Shown: piece by piece, positions 40,953 to 48,741 of the stretch
How positions within the stretch are numbered: position 1 is the first letter of the stretch
Layout: each line of letters starts with the position of its first letter
Assembly: GCA_035495435.1 (NCBI GenBank)
Contig: DATJFV010000041.1
Location: 8,288 to 72,287 of the forward strand
Direction: 5' to 3'
Source: JBDSKH01 sp035495435
GTDB taxonomy: Bacteria > Actinomycetota > Actinomycetes > Actinomycetales > Microbacteriaceae
DNA length: 64,000 nucleotides
The notes under the pieces: generated by a model
The model's database searches: none
What the model was told of the DNA's origin: nothing
Seen by the model: the letters and a program-made list of their open reading frames with translations, nothing else
Program-made: the position numbers and the translations under genes

Positions 40953-41753
40953 GTGGGGCTGAGACGAGATCTGAACGCGCGGCTGGAGCTGACGGTCGAC
41001 GGTCCCACCGAGTTCATGCTCGCGGTGTCGGTGGCGCGGGGCGTGCCGCTCGAGAGCGAGCACCTCGAGGTGCGGCTCGACGGTGAGCCCATCCCGACAC
41101 GCGAACTCGACGATCTGCACGGCACCCGCGTGCAACTGTTCGAGACCACACCGGGTGCCATGACGATCGAGTACCGCGCGACGGTCGCGGGACGCTCGGC
41201 GCCGTGGCCGGTCGATCCCCTCGACGCCATCACCTACCTGCGGCCGAGCCGGTACGTGCAGTCCGACACGCTGCAGCCCATGGCGCGCGACACCTTCCCG
41301 GGTCTCGACGGCGCCGCCCTGGTGCGCGCCGTCGGTGACTGGGTGCACGAGCGGCTCACCTACGAATCCGCTGCGACGTCGCCGCTCGGCGGTGCCGTCG
41401 AGACCCTCGACGCCGGCGCGGGGGTCTGCCGCGACTTCGCGCATGTCACGGCGGCGATGCTGCGCGCCCTCGATGTGCCGGCGCGTCTGGTGTCGGTGTA
41501 CGCGCCGCAGCTGGATCCGCCCGATTTCCACGCGGTCGTGGAAGCTCTGGTGGAGGGGCGGTGGGTGGTGGTCGACGCCACCCGGCTGGCTCCGCGGGCG
41601 GGCATGGTGCGCGTGGCGACGGGGCGGGACGCGACCGACACGGCGTTCCTCACCAACACGGTCAGCGATATCCGGCTGACCCGGCTGTCGGTGACGGCCC
41701 TGGCCGACGAGGCGCTCGCCGACGATCCGGACGAGCTGGTCGAGCTCAGCTGA
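40953..41753 (+). CDS. Transglutaminase-like cysteine hydrolase
   Basis: 266 residues. N-terminal beta domain (Bact_transglu_N-like) to about residue 80, then a transglutaminase core with triad Cys159 (AGVCRDFAHVTAAMLRA), His193 (PPDFHAVVEAL) and Asp208 (WVVVDATRLAP). No signal peptide, so probably cytoplasmic; such proteins often are peptidases or act on gamma-glutamyl bonds. Start GTG 40953 with TAGGTT 6 nt upstream suggests a leaderless transcript, divergent from the tRNA-Arg. Its end overlaps a convergent lipoprotein gene by 8 bp. Confidence 0.87.
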   Translation: MGLRRDLNARLELTVDGPTEFMLAVSVARGVPLESEHLEVRLDGEPIPTRELDDLHGTRVQLFETTPGAMTIEYRATVAGRSAPWPVDPLDAITYLRPSRYVQSDTLQPMARDTFPGLDGAALVRAVGDWVHERLTYESAATSPLGGAVETLDAGAGVCRDFAHVTAAMLRALDVPARLVSVYAPQLDPPDFHAVVEALVEGRWVVVDATRLAPRAGMVRVATGRDATDTAFLTNTVSDIRLTRLSVTALADEALADDPDELVELS

Positions 41754-42321
41754 GCGCGCCGATCACCGACTGCACGATCTCGGTCGCATCTCCGGGCTCG
41801 AAGAATACGGGCGACGCGGCCACGATCCAGTACGAGCCCTGGAACACCTGCGCCACCCCGATGCCGTCGTCGCCGACGCTGAAGTAGGCCTCTTCTCCGT
41901 AGGTGGGAACCATCTGGCTGTCGCTGAAGGCGGCGTTCTTGAGTGCTTCGAGCGTGTCGTCGTCGAGCTGCGCGACCGAGACGTCGATCACCTGGCCGTT
42001 GGTCTCGTTCTGCCAGCGGCAGGCGACCCCCGCGTACGCGAGCGCGCTTGCGGCGGGTGTGCCGGCGGTGGGAGTGAAGTCGTCGACAGGGCCGAAGTTC
42101 GGGTTGTAGACGTAGAGCGTGTCGGGCGTGACCAGTTCGTCGCAGCTCTTGCCGACGGGGGTGCCGACGGGCTGATCGGTCGGCTCGGTGCTCGGTGTGT
42201 CGGACGGCGTCGGTTCGGTCGTGGGCTCCGCAGTCGGGACCGGCTCGGTGGGGGTGCAACCGGCCAGCACCGCGAGGGCGACGGATGCGGCGGCGAGCGT
42301 GCTGAGAACGCGACGAGGCAT
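41746..42321 (-). CDS. Hypothetical exported lipoprotein
   Basis: 191 residues. Signal peptide with lipobox LAGC (19-22; Cys22), a Pro/Thr/Ser/Glu linker (25-55), and a folded domain with two cysteines (GKSCDELVTPD and AGVACRWQNETN) that likely form a disulfide. It resembles in layout the lipoprotein at 23580-24197 (Cys, then 'C.W'), but no firm family. Divergent from argS (53 bp between starts). Confidence 0.72.
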   Translation of the reverse strand: MPRRVLSTLAAASVALAVLAGCTPTEPVPTAEPTTEPTPSDTPSTEPTDQPVGTPVGKSCDELVTPDTLYVYNPNFGPVDDFTPTAGTPAASALAYAGVACRWQNETNGQVIDVSVAQLDDDTLEALKNAAFSDSQMVPTYGEEAYFSVGDDGIGVAQVFQGSYWIVAASPVFFEPGDATEIVQSVIGALS

Positions 42322-42360
42322 GCTCCATTGTCACCCGGTTTCCGTGGGAATCCGCCCCGG

Positions 42361-42366
42361 TAGGAT
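42361..42366 (+). promoter_or_regulatory. -10 box of argS
   Basis: TAGGAT, 8 nt before GTG at 42375, with no Shine-Dalgarno sequence between; a weak TTTCCG -35 at 42339-42344 gives 16-bp spacing. Suggests a leaderless argS mRNA. Confidence 0.5.
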
Positions 42367-42374
42367 CGTGCGTT

Positions 42375-44045
42375 GTGAATCCCGCCGAACTCGCCGCCGC
42401 ACTTCTCGACGTCGTCAGGTCGGCGGCGACCCGGCGAGGGCTGGATGCCGGGGCCATCACTCCCGAGGACGTGACCCTCGAGCGCCCGCGCAACCGCGAT
42501 CACGGCGACTGGGCCTCGAACGCGGCTCTCAAGCTGGGCAAGCGCCTCGGAGTCGATGCTCGCGCCTTCGCCGCCGACATCGGTGCCGAGCTCGCCGGCG
42601 TGCCGGGGGTCGCCACGGCGGAGGTTGCGGGGCCGGGGTTCCTCAACATCCGCCTGGATGCGGCGGCGGCGGGCGCTCTCGCGCAGGTCGTCGTCGAGCA
42701 GGCGGAGGCCTACGGGCGCGGCGTGCTGTACGACGGCGTGACGATCAACGTCGAGTTCGTGTCGGCGAACCCGACCGGCCCGATCCACATCGGCGGCACG
42801 CGCTGGGCGGCGGTCGGCGACAGCCTCGCCCGGCTGTTCGAGGCGCAGGGCGGGGTGGTCACCCGCGAGTACTACTTCAACGACCACGGCACCCAGATCG
42901 ACCGCTTCGCGCGCAGCCTGCTGGCCGCACACCGCGGCGAGCCCGCGCCGGAGGACGGCTACGGCGGCGGTTACATCCTCGAGATCGCCGCACAGGTCGA
43001 GGCGAGTTACCCCGGTGGCGCCGCGGCACTGCACGACCTGCCGCGCGATCAGGCGCAGGAGGTCTTCCGCGAGGTCGGGGTCGAGCTGATGTTCGGTGAG
43101 ATCAAAGCGAGCATGCACGACTTCGGCGTCGACTTCGACGTCTACACGCACGAGAACTCGCTGCACGAATCGGGCGCCGTCGAACGCGCCGTCGCTCGCC
43201 TGCGCGAACTGGGCCACATCTACGAGGCCGACGGCGCCACCTGGTTGCGCACCACCGAGTTCGGCGACGACAAAGACCGGGTCGTGATCAAGTCCGACGG
43301 CGAACCGGCCTACATCTCGGGCGACTTGGCCTACTACCTCGACAAGCGTGAGCGCGGTTTCGAGCGCAACCTGATCCTGCTCGGCGCCGACCACCACGGC
43401 TACGTGCGCCGCCTGATGGCGATGACCGCCGCATTCGGCGACGTGCCGTACGTGAACCTCGAGATCCTGATCGGACAGCAGGTCAATCTGGTGCGCGAGG
43501 GCGAGCCGGTGCGCATGTCCAAGCGCGCGGGCACGGTGGTGACGCTGGAGGATCTGGTGGATGCGGTGGGCGTCGACGCGGCGCGCTACGCCCTGGTGCG
43601 CAGCAGCGTCGACTCCTCGATCGATGTCGACCTCGATCTGCTGGCGAAGCGCAGCAACGACAACCCCGTCTTCTACGTGCAGTACGCCCATGCCCGCACC
43701 CGTGCGGTGGCGCGCAACGCCGAGGCCAGCGGGGTCGACCGCTCGGTGTTCGACGCGGCGACCCTCGAGCACGAGACCGAGAGCATCCTGCTGGGCGTGA
43801 TCGCCGAGTTCCCGCGCATCCTGCTGCAGGCGGCTGAACTGCGCGAGCCGCACCGCGTCGCGCGCTATCTCGAAGACCTCGCCGGCTCGTATCACCGCTG
43901 GTACGACGCCTGCCGCGTGATTCCGCTCGGCGACGATCCCGTTCAGGATGTGCACCGCACCCGGCTCTGGCTGAACGACGCCGCGGGCCAGGTGCTGCGC
44001 AACGGCCTGGCGCTGCTCGGTGTGAGCGCGCCCGACAAGATGTAG
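42375..44045 (+). CDS. argS: Arginyl-tRNA synthetase
   Basis: 556-residue class I synthetase. N-terminal additional domain (tRNA D-loop binding), HIGH-like signature GPIHIGGTRWA (HIGG), KMSK-like VRMSKRAGT, and the C-terminal anticodon-binding helical domain (FYVQYAHARTRAV). Length is typical. First gene of the conserved actinobacterial block that continues to the ATP synthase genes. GTG at 42375 is chosen from the -10 box position and homologous N-terminus. Confidence 0.97.
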   Translation: MNPAELAAALLDVVRSAATRRGLDAGAITPEDVTLERPRNRDHGDWASNAALKLGKRLGVDARAFAADIGAELAGVPGVATAEVAGPGFLNIRLDAAAAGALAQVVVEQAEAYGRGVLYDGVTINVEFVSANPTGPIHIGGTRWAAVGDSLARLFEAQGGVVTREYYFNDHGTQIDRFARSLLAAHRGEPAPEDGYGGGYILEIAAQVEASYPGGAAALHDLPRDQAQEVFREVGVELMFGEIKASMHDFGVDFDVYTHENSLHESGAVERAVARLRELGHIYEADGATWLRTTEFGDDKDRVVIKSDGEPAYISGDLAYYLDKRERGFERNLILLGADHHGYVRRLMAMTAAFGDVPYVNLEILIGQQVNLVREGEPVRMSKRAGTVVTLEDLVDAVGVDAARYALVRSSVDSSIDVDLDLLAKRSNDNPVFYVQYAHARTRAVARNAEASGVDRSVFDAATLEHETESILLGVIAEFPRILLQAAELREPHRVARYLEDLAGSYHRWYDACRVIPLGDDPVQDVHRTRLWLNDAAGQVLRNGLALLGVSAPDKM

Positions 44046-44067
44046 TCCGACCCTTCGAAAGCAGATC

Positions 44068-45240
44068 ATGAGCGACGAGACACCCCAGAAGAAGCCCGCG
44101 GCGAAGAAGCCGGCGGCCGCGAAGACCCCGGCGGCGAAGACCCCCGCTGCGAAGGCTCCGGCGGCGAAGAAGCCGGCGGCGAAGAAGCCGGCGGCGGCCA
44201 AGGCGCCTGCCGCGAAGAAGCCGGCTGCGAAGGCACCTGCCGCGAAAGCTCCGGCGGAGAAGGCTCCTGCCGCGACCACAGCGAGTTCCGCAGCGGCCGC
44301 TCCCGAGGCGACGACGAAGCCGATCCCGCCGGTCAGCGAGAAGCCTGTCGAGAAGCCGGCCGAAGCATCCGGTGCATCGCAGCCGACCGAGGTGATCGCG
44401 CCGGCCCCCACCGAGGCGACCGCCGCATCCGCCGCGCCGGGACCGCGCGTGGTGGTGCTCGAGGCTCCGAAGCAGAAGCGCCGGCGCTGGCCGTTCGTGC
44501 TGATCGGCGTGGTGGTGCTCGTGGTGATCCTGCTGATCGTCGGCGCCGTGATCGGCGAGAACCTCGCGCGCGCCCAGGCCGTCGACACCATCAAGCAGCG
44601 TGTCGTCGCCGTGCTCGGGGTCACCGACCCCTCGACGGTGAAGGTCGACATCGGCGACCAACCGGTGCTGCTGCAGGCGCTCGCCGGCAAGCTGAACACG
44701 GTCGACGTCACCGCGAGCGACGTCACGTTCGGCACCCTGAGCGGGGCGGCGGCCCTGCACGCCGAGGCGGTGCCGCTCGATCCGAACAAGCAGACGTCGA
44801 CGCTCGACATCACGTTCGCGATCCCCGAAGAGCAGGTGGCCGCGCAACTGACCCAGGCGCTCGGAGACATCAAGCCCGAGTCGGTGCTGCTGGAGGAGCC
44901 GGAGATCACGGTCGCCACCACCATCGACCTGTTCTTCTTCAAGCTTCCGGTGGGCATCGGCCTCGAACCGTCGGCCGAGGAGGGCCGCATGGTCTTCACC
45001 CCGACCACCGTGACCCTTGGCGACCAGGACTACACGCCCGACCAGTTGCGGGCCGAGCTCGGCGAGCTCGCCGATCCGTTCCTGGCCCAGCAGAAGCTGT
45101 GCGTGAGCGACGCCATCCCGGCGGCCCTCACCCTCGGCGACGTCGACGTGGTCGCGAAGGACCTGGTGCTGAAGATCGAGGGTAAGGACGTGGCGCTCGG
45201 CGGCCCGGAGATGTCGACGAACGGCACCTGCGACGGCTGA
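44068..45240 (+). CDS. DUF2993 (LmeA-like) membrane protein with Lys/Ala/Pro-rich tail
   Basis: 390 residues. Cytoplasmic N-terminus (1-130) made of AAKKP/AAKAP-like repeats resembling eukaryotic histone H1 or Mycobacterium HupB tails, then a membrane segment (WPFVLIGVVVLVVILLIVGAVIG), and an extracytoplasmic DUF2993 domain (about 165-385) that in LmeA binds phosphatidylinositol and mannan intermediates. Starts with GAAAGC upstream of ATG 44068, 22 bp after argS. Stop TGA at 45238-45240 runs directly into coding-like sequence of the next gene in another frame. Confidence 0.82.
   Translation: MSDETPQKKPAAKKPAAAKTPAAKTPAAKAPAAKKPAAKKPAAAKAPAAKKPAAKAPAAKAPAEKAPAATTASSAAAAPEATTKPIPPVSEKPVEKPAEASGASQPTEVIAPAPTEATAASAAPGPRVVVLEAPKQKRRRWPFVLIGVVVLVVILLIVGAVIGENLARAQAVDTIKQRVVAVLGVTDPSTVKVDIGDQPVLLQALAGKLNTVDVTASDVTFGTLSGAAALHAEAVPLDPNKQTSTLDITFAIPEEQVAAQLTQALGDIKPESVLLEEPEITVATTIDLFFFKLPVGIGLEPSAEEGRMVFTPTTVTLGDQDYTPDQLRAELGELADPFLAQQKLCVSDAIPAALTLGDVDVVAKDLVLKIEGKDVALGGPEMSTNGTCDG
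44098..44275 (+). repeat. Degenerate coding repeats (AAKKP/AAKAP)
   Basis: About a dozen imperfect 15-18 bp units of the type GCGGCGAAGAAGCCG within the DUF2993 gene, encoding a basic Lys-Ala-Pro tail. Such arrays change length between strains by slippage. Confidence 0.8.
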
Positions 45241-45385
45241 GCTCCCCTTCGACACCGACCGCCGCGACGTCTACACGCCCGGCGAGCTGTTCGCGGGTTT
45301 CGACCCGCGGCGGCCGGAGTCGTATGGCGAGACGCTGGACTTCCGCAGCTTCCGCTGGTTCGTCGCGACCGGCCGGAACACGCCG
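45239..45385 (+). other. Coding-like N-terminal extension of the LOG gene without a start codon
   Basis: Reading in the LOG-gene frame from 45242 gives LPFDTDRRDVYTPGELFAGF, then DPRRPESYGETLDFRSFRWFVATGRNTP, which joins without a stop to the ATG at 45386. Third codon positions are nearly all G or C, and the text matches the usual N-terminus of actinobacterial LOG proteins. The frame stays open back to a stop at 45170-45172, but contains no in-frame ATG, GTG or TTG. So the true start is missing, non-canonical, or reached by a frameshift from the DUF2993 gene. Confidence 0.6.
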
Positions 45386-46219
45386 ATGGATGCCGATGAG
45401 GCCGTCGCACGCGCGGTGCACGATGCGCACCTCACCTTCGATCTCGGCAGCCTGATCTCCGCGCGCCGCGTCGTGGGCGTGATGGGCGGGCATGAGCTGC
45501 CGCGCAACTCGCCCGAGTACCTGCGCATCGCGCAGCTCGCCCGGGACCTCGCCCAGCGCGGGATGCTGGTGTGCTCAGGCGGCGGACCGGGCGCCATGGA
45601 GGCGGCGCATATCGGTGCCGCGACATCCCGGCATCCCGAGGGCCTGCTGCGCGAGACGGTGGCGCGCCTCGCCGAGGTGCCGACGATGCCCGAGCTGCAC
45701 CACATCATCGACCCCCAGGGAGTGCCGAACCCGGCGCTGGTGCGTGCCGCGGGGGAGTGGCTCGCTCCGGCCTGGCTGGCGAGCCGTCAGATCTCCGACC
45801 CCGTGGAGTCGCTCTCCATCCCGACCTGGCATTACGGCCACGAGCCGACCAGCCCGTTCGCGACGCGGATCGCGAAGCTGTTCCAGAACTCGGTGCGCGA
45901 GGACGGCCTGATCACGGTGGCACGGCAGGGCCTGGTGTTCACCCAGGGCAGCGCGGGGACGCTGCAGGAGGTGTTCCAGGACGCGAACCAGAACTACTAC
46001 GCCCACACCCCCGACTGGTTCAGCCCGATGGTGTTCCTCGGCGTCGAATACTGGGGGAGTGTGCTGCCGGTCGGGCCGCTGCTCGACGCGCTGTTCGCCA
46101 CCGCCTCACCGGGTGTCCGCGAGAGCGCCGGCCGGCTGGTCCTCGTCACCGACGACGTCGACGCCGCCGCAGAGCACCTCGACCGTTTCGCGGCCCGCCC
46201 GTCCCGGCTGGCCCGCTGA
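45386..46219 (+). CDS. LOG-family (Rossmann-fold nucleotide-binding) protein
   Basis: 277 residues from the first canonical start. VVGVMGGHELPRNSPEYLRIAQLARDLAQRGMLVCSGGGPGAMEAAHIGA has the PGGxGTxxE-type nucleotide-binding logic of the LOG/TIGR00725 fold, with LVFTQGSAGTLQEVFQDANQNYY the conserved active-site segment. LOG proteins release free cytokinin-like bases from nucleotides, but many bacterial members have unknown substrates. About 48 further N-terminal residues are encoded upstream without a start codon. The stop codon lies in a 17-bp tandem repeat. Confidence 0.83.
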   Translation: MDADEAVARAVHDAHLTFDLGSLISARRVVGVMGGHELPRNSPEYLRIAQLARDLAQRGMLVCSGGGPGAMEAAHIGAATSRHPEGLLRETVARLAEVPTMPELHHIIDPQGVPNPALVRAAGEWLAPAWLASRQISDPVESLSIPTWHYGHEPTSPFATRIAKLFQNSVREDGLITVARQGLVFTQGSAGTLQEVFQDANQNYYAHTPDWFSPMVFLGVEYWGSVLPVGPLLDALFATASPGVRESAGRLVLVTDDVDAAAEHLDRFAARPSRLAR

Positions 46220-46255
46220 CCCCGGTGGCCCGCTGACCCGGCTGGCCCGCTGACC
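46205..46255 (+). repeat. Three tandem 17-bp repeats at the LOG gene end
   Basis: Units 46205-46221, 46222-46238 and 46239-46255 share the core GGCCCGCTGACC or GCCCGCTGACC; the first includes the TGA stop of the LOG gene, and the other two repeat a TGA out of frame. The unit is not a multiple of three, so the array grew after the stop. Confidence 0.8.
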
Positions 46256-46297
46256 CCGCTGCTCGGATGCGCGCTGCGCCGCCCGCGCCCCGCCGGT

Positions 46298-46303
46298 TAG
46301 CGT
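46298..46303 (+). promoter_or_regulatory. -10 box of the nucleoside hydrolase gene
   Basis: TAGCGT ends 7 nt before GTG at 46311. A GGAGG-like run (46305-46309) sits just before the start, so either a leaderless or a very short leader is possible. Confidence 0.35.
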
Positions 46304-46310
46304 CGGAGGC

Positions 46311-47294
46311 GTGACCGACCGCATCCCCGTCCTCGTCGACTGCGACACCGGCATCGACGATGCCATGGCCCTGCTCTTCATGCTCGCCCAGGACCGCTTC
46401 GAGGTGGTGGGCGTCACGAGCGTGTTCGGCAACAACACGGCCGCGCAGTGCGCGATCAACAGCCTGCGGGTGCTCGAACTGGTGGGGCGCGGCGACATCC
46501 CGGTCGCGGTCGGCGCGGAGAACCCGCTGGTCGGCGAGGTCACCTACCTCGCGACGCATGTGCACGGTAGCGACGGTCTCGGCGACGCGGGTCTGCCCAC
46601 CGACGTCGCCGCGCAGCCCGACAGCCGCGATGCCGTGACCCTGATCGATGACCTGTCGCGCGAGTACGCCGGGCGGCTGCGCATTCTGGCGGTCGCACCG
46701 CTGACCAACCTGGCGCACGCACTCGAACGCATCCCCGACCTGACGGATCGGGTCGCCGACGTCGTCATCATGGGCGGGGCCTGCGATGCGCCGGGCAACC
46801 AGTCGCCCGCCGCCGAGGCGAACATCATCCATGACCCCGAGGCCGCGCAGGTGGTGCTGTCGGCGGCGTGGCCGACGACGCTGGTGCCGCTCGATGTGAC
46901 GATGCGCGAGGTGCTCGAGGAGTCCGACCGTTCGGCCCTCTTCGCCGCCGGCACCGCCGTACCCGAGTTCGTGGCCCGCGCCACCGACTTCTATTTCGGC
47001 GGGTACGGGTGGGCCGTTTACGGCCGCCGCGCCTCGCCCGCGCACGACGCGCTCGCGGCCGCGATCCTCACGGGTGACATCGTGCCGACGGTGTTCCCGC
47101 ACATCGACGTCGACGTCGACTGCACCGACGGACCGAGCCGCGGGGCGACCATCGCCGACACGCGCGCGAAGTACCGGCGCTTCGAGGGCGTCGCGCCTGG
47201 GCGCACCCGGGTGGCGCTCGAGACCGACGGCTCGTTCCCGCGCGTGCTGGTCGAGACGCTGATCGGGTTCGGGGAGCGGCTCGGGATTCGCTAA
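46311..47294 (+). CDS. Inosine/uridine-preferring nucleoside hydrolase
   Basis: 327 residues. N-terminal VDCDTGIDDAMALLF is the Ca-binding DxDxxxDD motif; VTSVFGNNTAAQCAINSLRVLELVG, THVHGSDGLGD, VVIMGGACDAPGN and AEANIIHDPEAAQVVL are further family landmarks; His near SPAHDALAAA is the likely catalytic acid. Hydrolyses ribonucleosides to base and ribose for salvage. Between the LOG gene and lysA on the same strand; GTG start. Confidence 0.93.
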   Translation: MTDRIPVLVDCDTGIDDAMALLFMLAQDRFEVVGVTSVFGNNTAAQCAINSLRVLELVGRGDIPVAVGAENPLVGEVTYLATHVHGSDGLGDAGLPTDVAAQPDSRDAVTLIDDLSREYAGRLRILAVAPLTNLAHALERIPDLTDRVADVVIMGGACDAPGNQSPAAEANIIHDPEAAQVVLSAAWPTTLVPLDVTMREVLEESDRSALFAAGTAVPEFVARATDFYFGGYGWAVYGRRASPAHDALAAAILTGDIVPTVFPHIDVDVDCTDGPSRGATIADTRAKYRRFEGVAPGRTRVALETDGSFPRVLVETLIGFGERLGIR

Positions 47295-47300
47295 ACTGGC

Positions 47301-47324
47301 CCCGGCTTCAGGGACCAAGCCGGG
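47301..47324 (+). terminator. Hairpin after the nucleoside hydrolase gene
   Basis: CCCGGCTT (47301-47308) pairs perfectly with AAGCCGGG (47317-47324) around an 8-nt loop, 7 bp after the stop codon. No T-tract. It may end the upstream transcript or be part of the lysA leader. Confidence 0.45.
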
Positions 47325-47330
47325 TTCGCT

Positions 47331-47362
47331 CGCCTCACTGTTCGATTCATATCCGTGAGGCG
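47331..47362 (+). promoter_or_regulatory. Hairpin covering the lysA ribosome binding site
   Basis: CGCCTCAC (47331-47338) pairs perfectly with GTGAGGCG (47355-47362); the right arm contains the GAGG ribosome binding site 4 nt before ATG 47365. With the hairpin formed, lysA translation should be low, so this may be a translational switch. Confidence 0.45.
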
Positions 47363-47364
47363 AC

Positions 47365-48741
47365 ATGTCCGTGAACCCGCTCGCTCCGGAGTGGCTGGCC
47401 CACCCCGACGACGCCAACGCGCTCGCCGCGGGGGTCTGGCCGATGCACGCGGCCCGCACGGCATCCGGTGAGATTCAGATCGCGGGCGTGGCCGCGTCGC
47501 AGCTCGCCGCCGAGTTCGGCACCCCGCTGTATGTGGTCGACGAGGCCGATGTGCGAGCGCGTGCGACGGCGCTGAAGCGCGCGTTCGACGACGCCGCCGG
47601 TGCCGACGTCAAGGTGTACTACGCGGGCAAGGCGTTCCTCAGCACCGAGGTGGCACGGTGGGTGACCGAGGCGGGTCTCAACATCGACGTGTGCAGTGGC
47701 GGCGAGCTCGCGGTGGCGGTCGCAGCCGAGGTCGACCCCGCACGCCTGGGCATGCATGGCAACAACAAGAGCCACGCCGAGATCGACCGTTGCGTCGAGC
47801 TGGGTGTGGGGGCGATCGTCCTCGACAGCGTCGTCGAGGTCGATCGCGTCGCCGAGTCCGCCCGCCGGCATGGCACGGTGCAGAACGTGCGGCTGCGGGT
47901 CAACTCGGGCGTGCACGCCTCGACGCACGAGTACCTGGCCACGGCGCGCGAAGACCAGAAGTTCGGCATCCCGCTCGACCAGGTGCCGGATGCGGTGGCC
48001 GCGATCCGCGCGCACGATTCGTTGCGCTTCCTGGGCCTTCATTCGCACATCGGGTCGCAGATCTTCGACTCCGGCGGATTCGCCGAGGCCGCACGGCGAC
48101 TGCTCGGGGTGCAGAAAGGCCTGCTGACAGGCGGCGAGGTTCCCGAGCTGAACCTCGGGGGCGGTTTCGGCATCGCCTACACCGCGGCCGACGTGGTGAC
48201 CCCGATCGAGCAGCTCGCCGCAGAACTGGCCGGGGTGGTGCACGCGGAGTGCGCCGCACTCGGCATCCCGGTGCCGCGGCTCGCGATCGAGCCCGGTCGG
48301 GCGATCATCGGCCCGTCCACGGTGACCCTGTACGAGGTGGGCACGGTGAAGGACGTCCAGGTGGGTGAGAGCGTGCGTCGGTATGTCAGCGTCGACGGCG
48401 GGATGAGCGACAACATCCGGCCGGCCCTGTACGGCGCCGACTATTCGGTGCGCATCGCGAGCCGCAGCTCGGCCGCCGATCCGGCTCTGGTGCGCATCGC
48501 GGGCAAGCACTGCGAGTCGGGCGACATCGTGGTGCACGCCGACTACCTGCCCGGCGACGTGACGCCCGGCGATCTCGTGGCGGTGCCCGCCACGGGCGCC
48601 TACTGCTGGTCGCTGGCCAGCAACTACAACTACCTCGGCCGGCCGGCCGTGGTCGCCGTGCGCGACGGCGCTGCACGGGTGATCGTGCGGCGCGAGACCG
48701 AGGCCGACCTGCTCGCCCGCGATATGGGAGTGACACCGTGA
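47365..48741 (+). CDS. lysA: Diaminopimelate decarboxylase
   Basis: 458-residue PLP enzyme, last step of lysine synthesis. PLP Lys89 in KVYYAGKAFLS; ALHSHIGSQIF-type HSHIGSQ; GGGFGIAYT; substrate-binding EPGRAIIGPST and HCESGDIV near the C-terminus. ATG 47365 is preceded by GAGG inside a hairpin. Its stop overlaps the hom start (GTGA), so lysA heads a coupled run with the threonine genes, as in M. tuberculosis and Corynebacterium (where argS-lysA is the classic pair). Confidence 0.97.
   Translation: MSVNPLAPEWLAHPDDANALAAGVWPMHAARTASGEIQIAGVAASQLAAEFGTPLYVVDEADVRARATALKRAFDDAAGADVKVYYAGKAFLSTEVARWVTEAGLNIDVCSGGELAVAVAAEVDPARLGMHGNNKSHAEIDRCVELGVGAIVLDSVVEVDRVAESARRHGTVQNVRLRVNSGVHASTHEYLATAREDQKFGIPLDQVPDAVAAIRAHDSLRFLGLHSHIGSQIFDSGGFAEAARRLLGVQKGLLTGGEVPELNLGGGFGIAYTAADVVTPIEQLAAELAGVVHAECAALGIPVPRLAIEPGRAIIGPSTVTLYEVGTVKDVQVGESVRRYVSVDGGMSDNIRPALYGADYSVRIASRSSAADPALVRIAGKHCESGDIVVHADYLPGDVTPGDLVAVPATGAYCWSLASNYNYLGRPAVVAVRDGAARVIVRRETEADLLARDMGVTP

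Noticed and set aside
44098..44275. CRISPR-like repeats
   Set aside because: Repeats are in frame, contiguous without unique spacers, and encode a Lys/Ala/Pro tail. The same reasoning excludes the rho repeats at 52699-52758.
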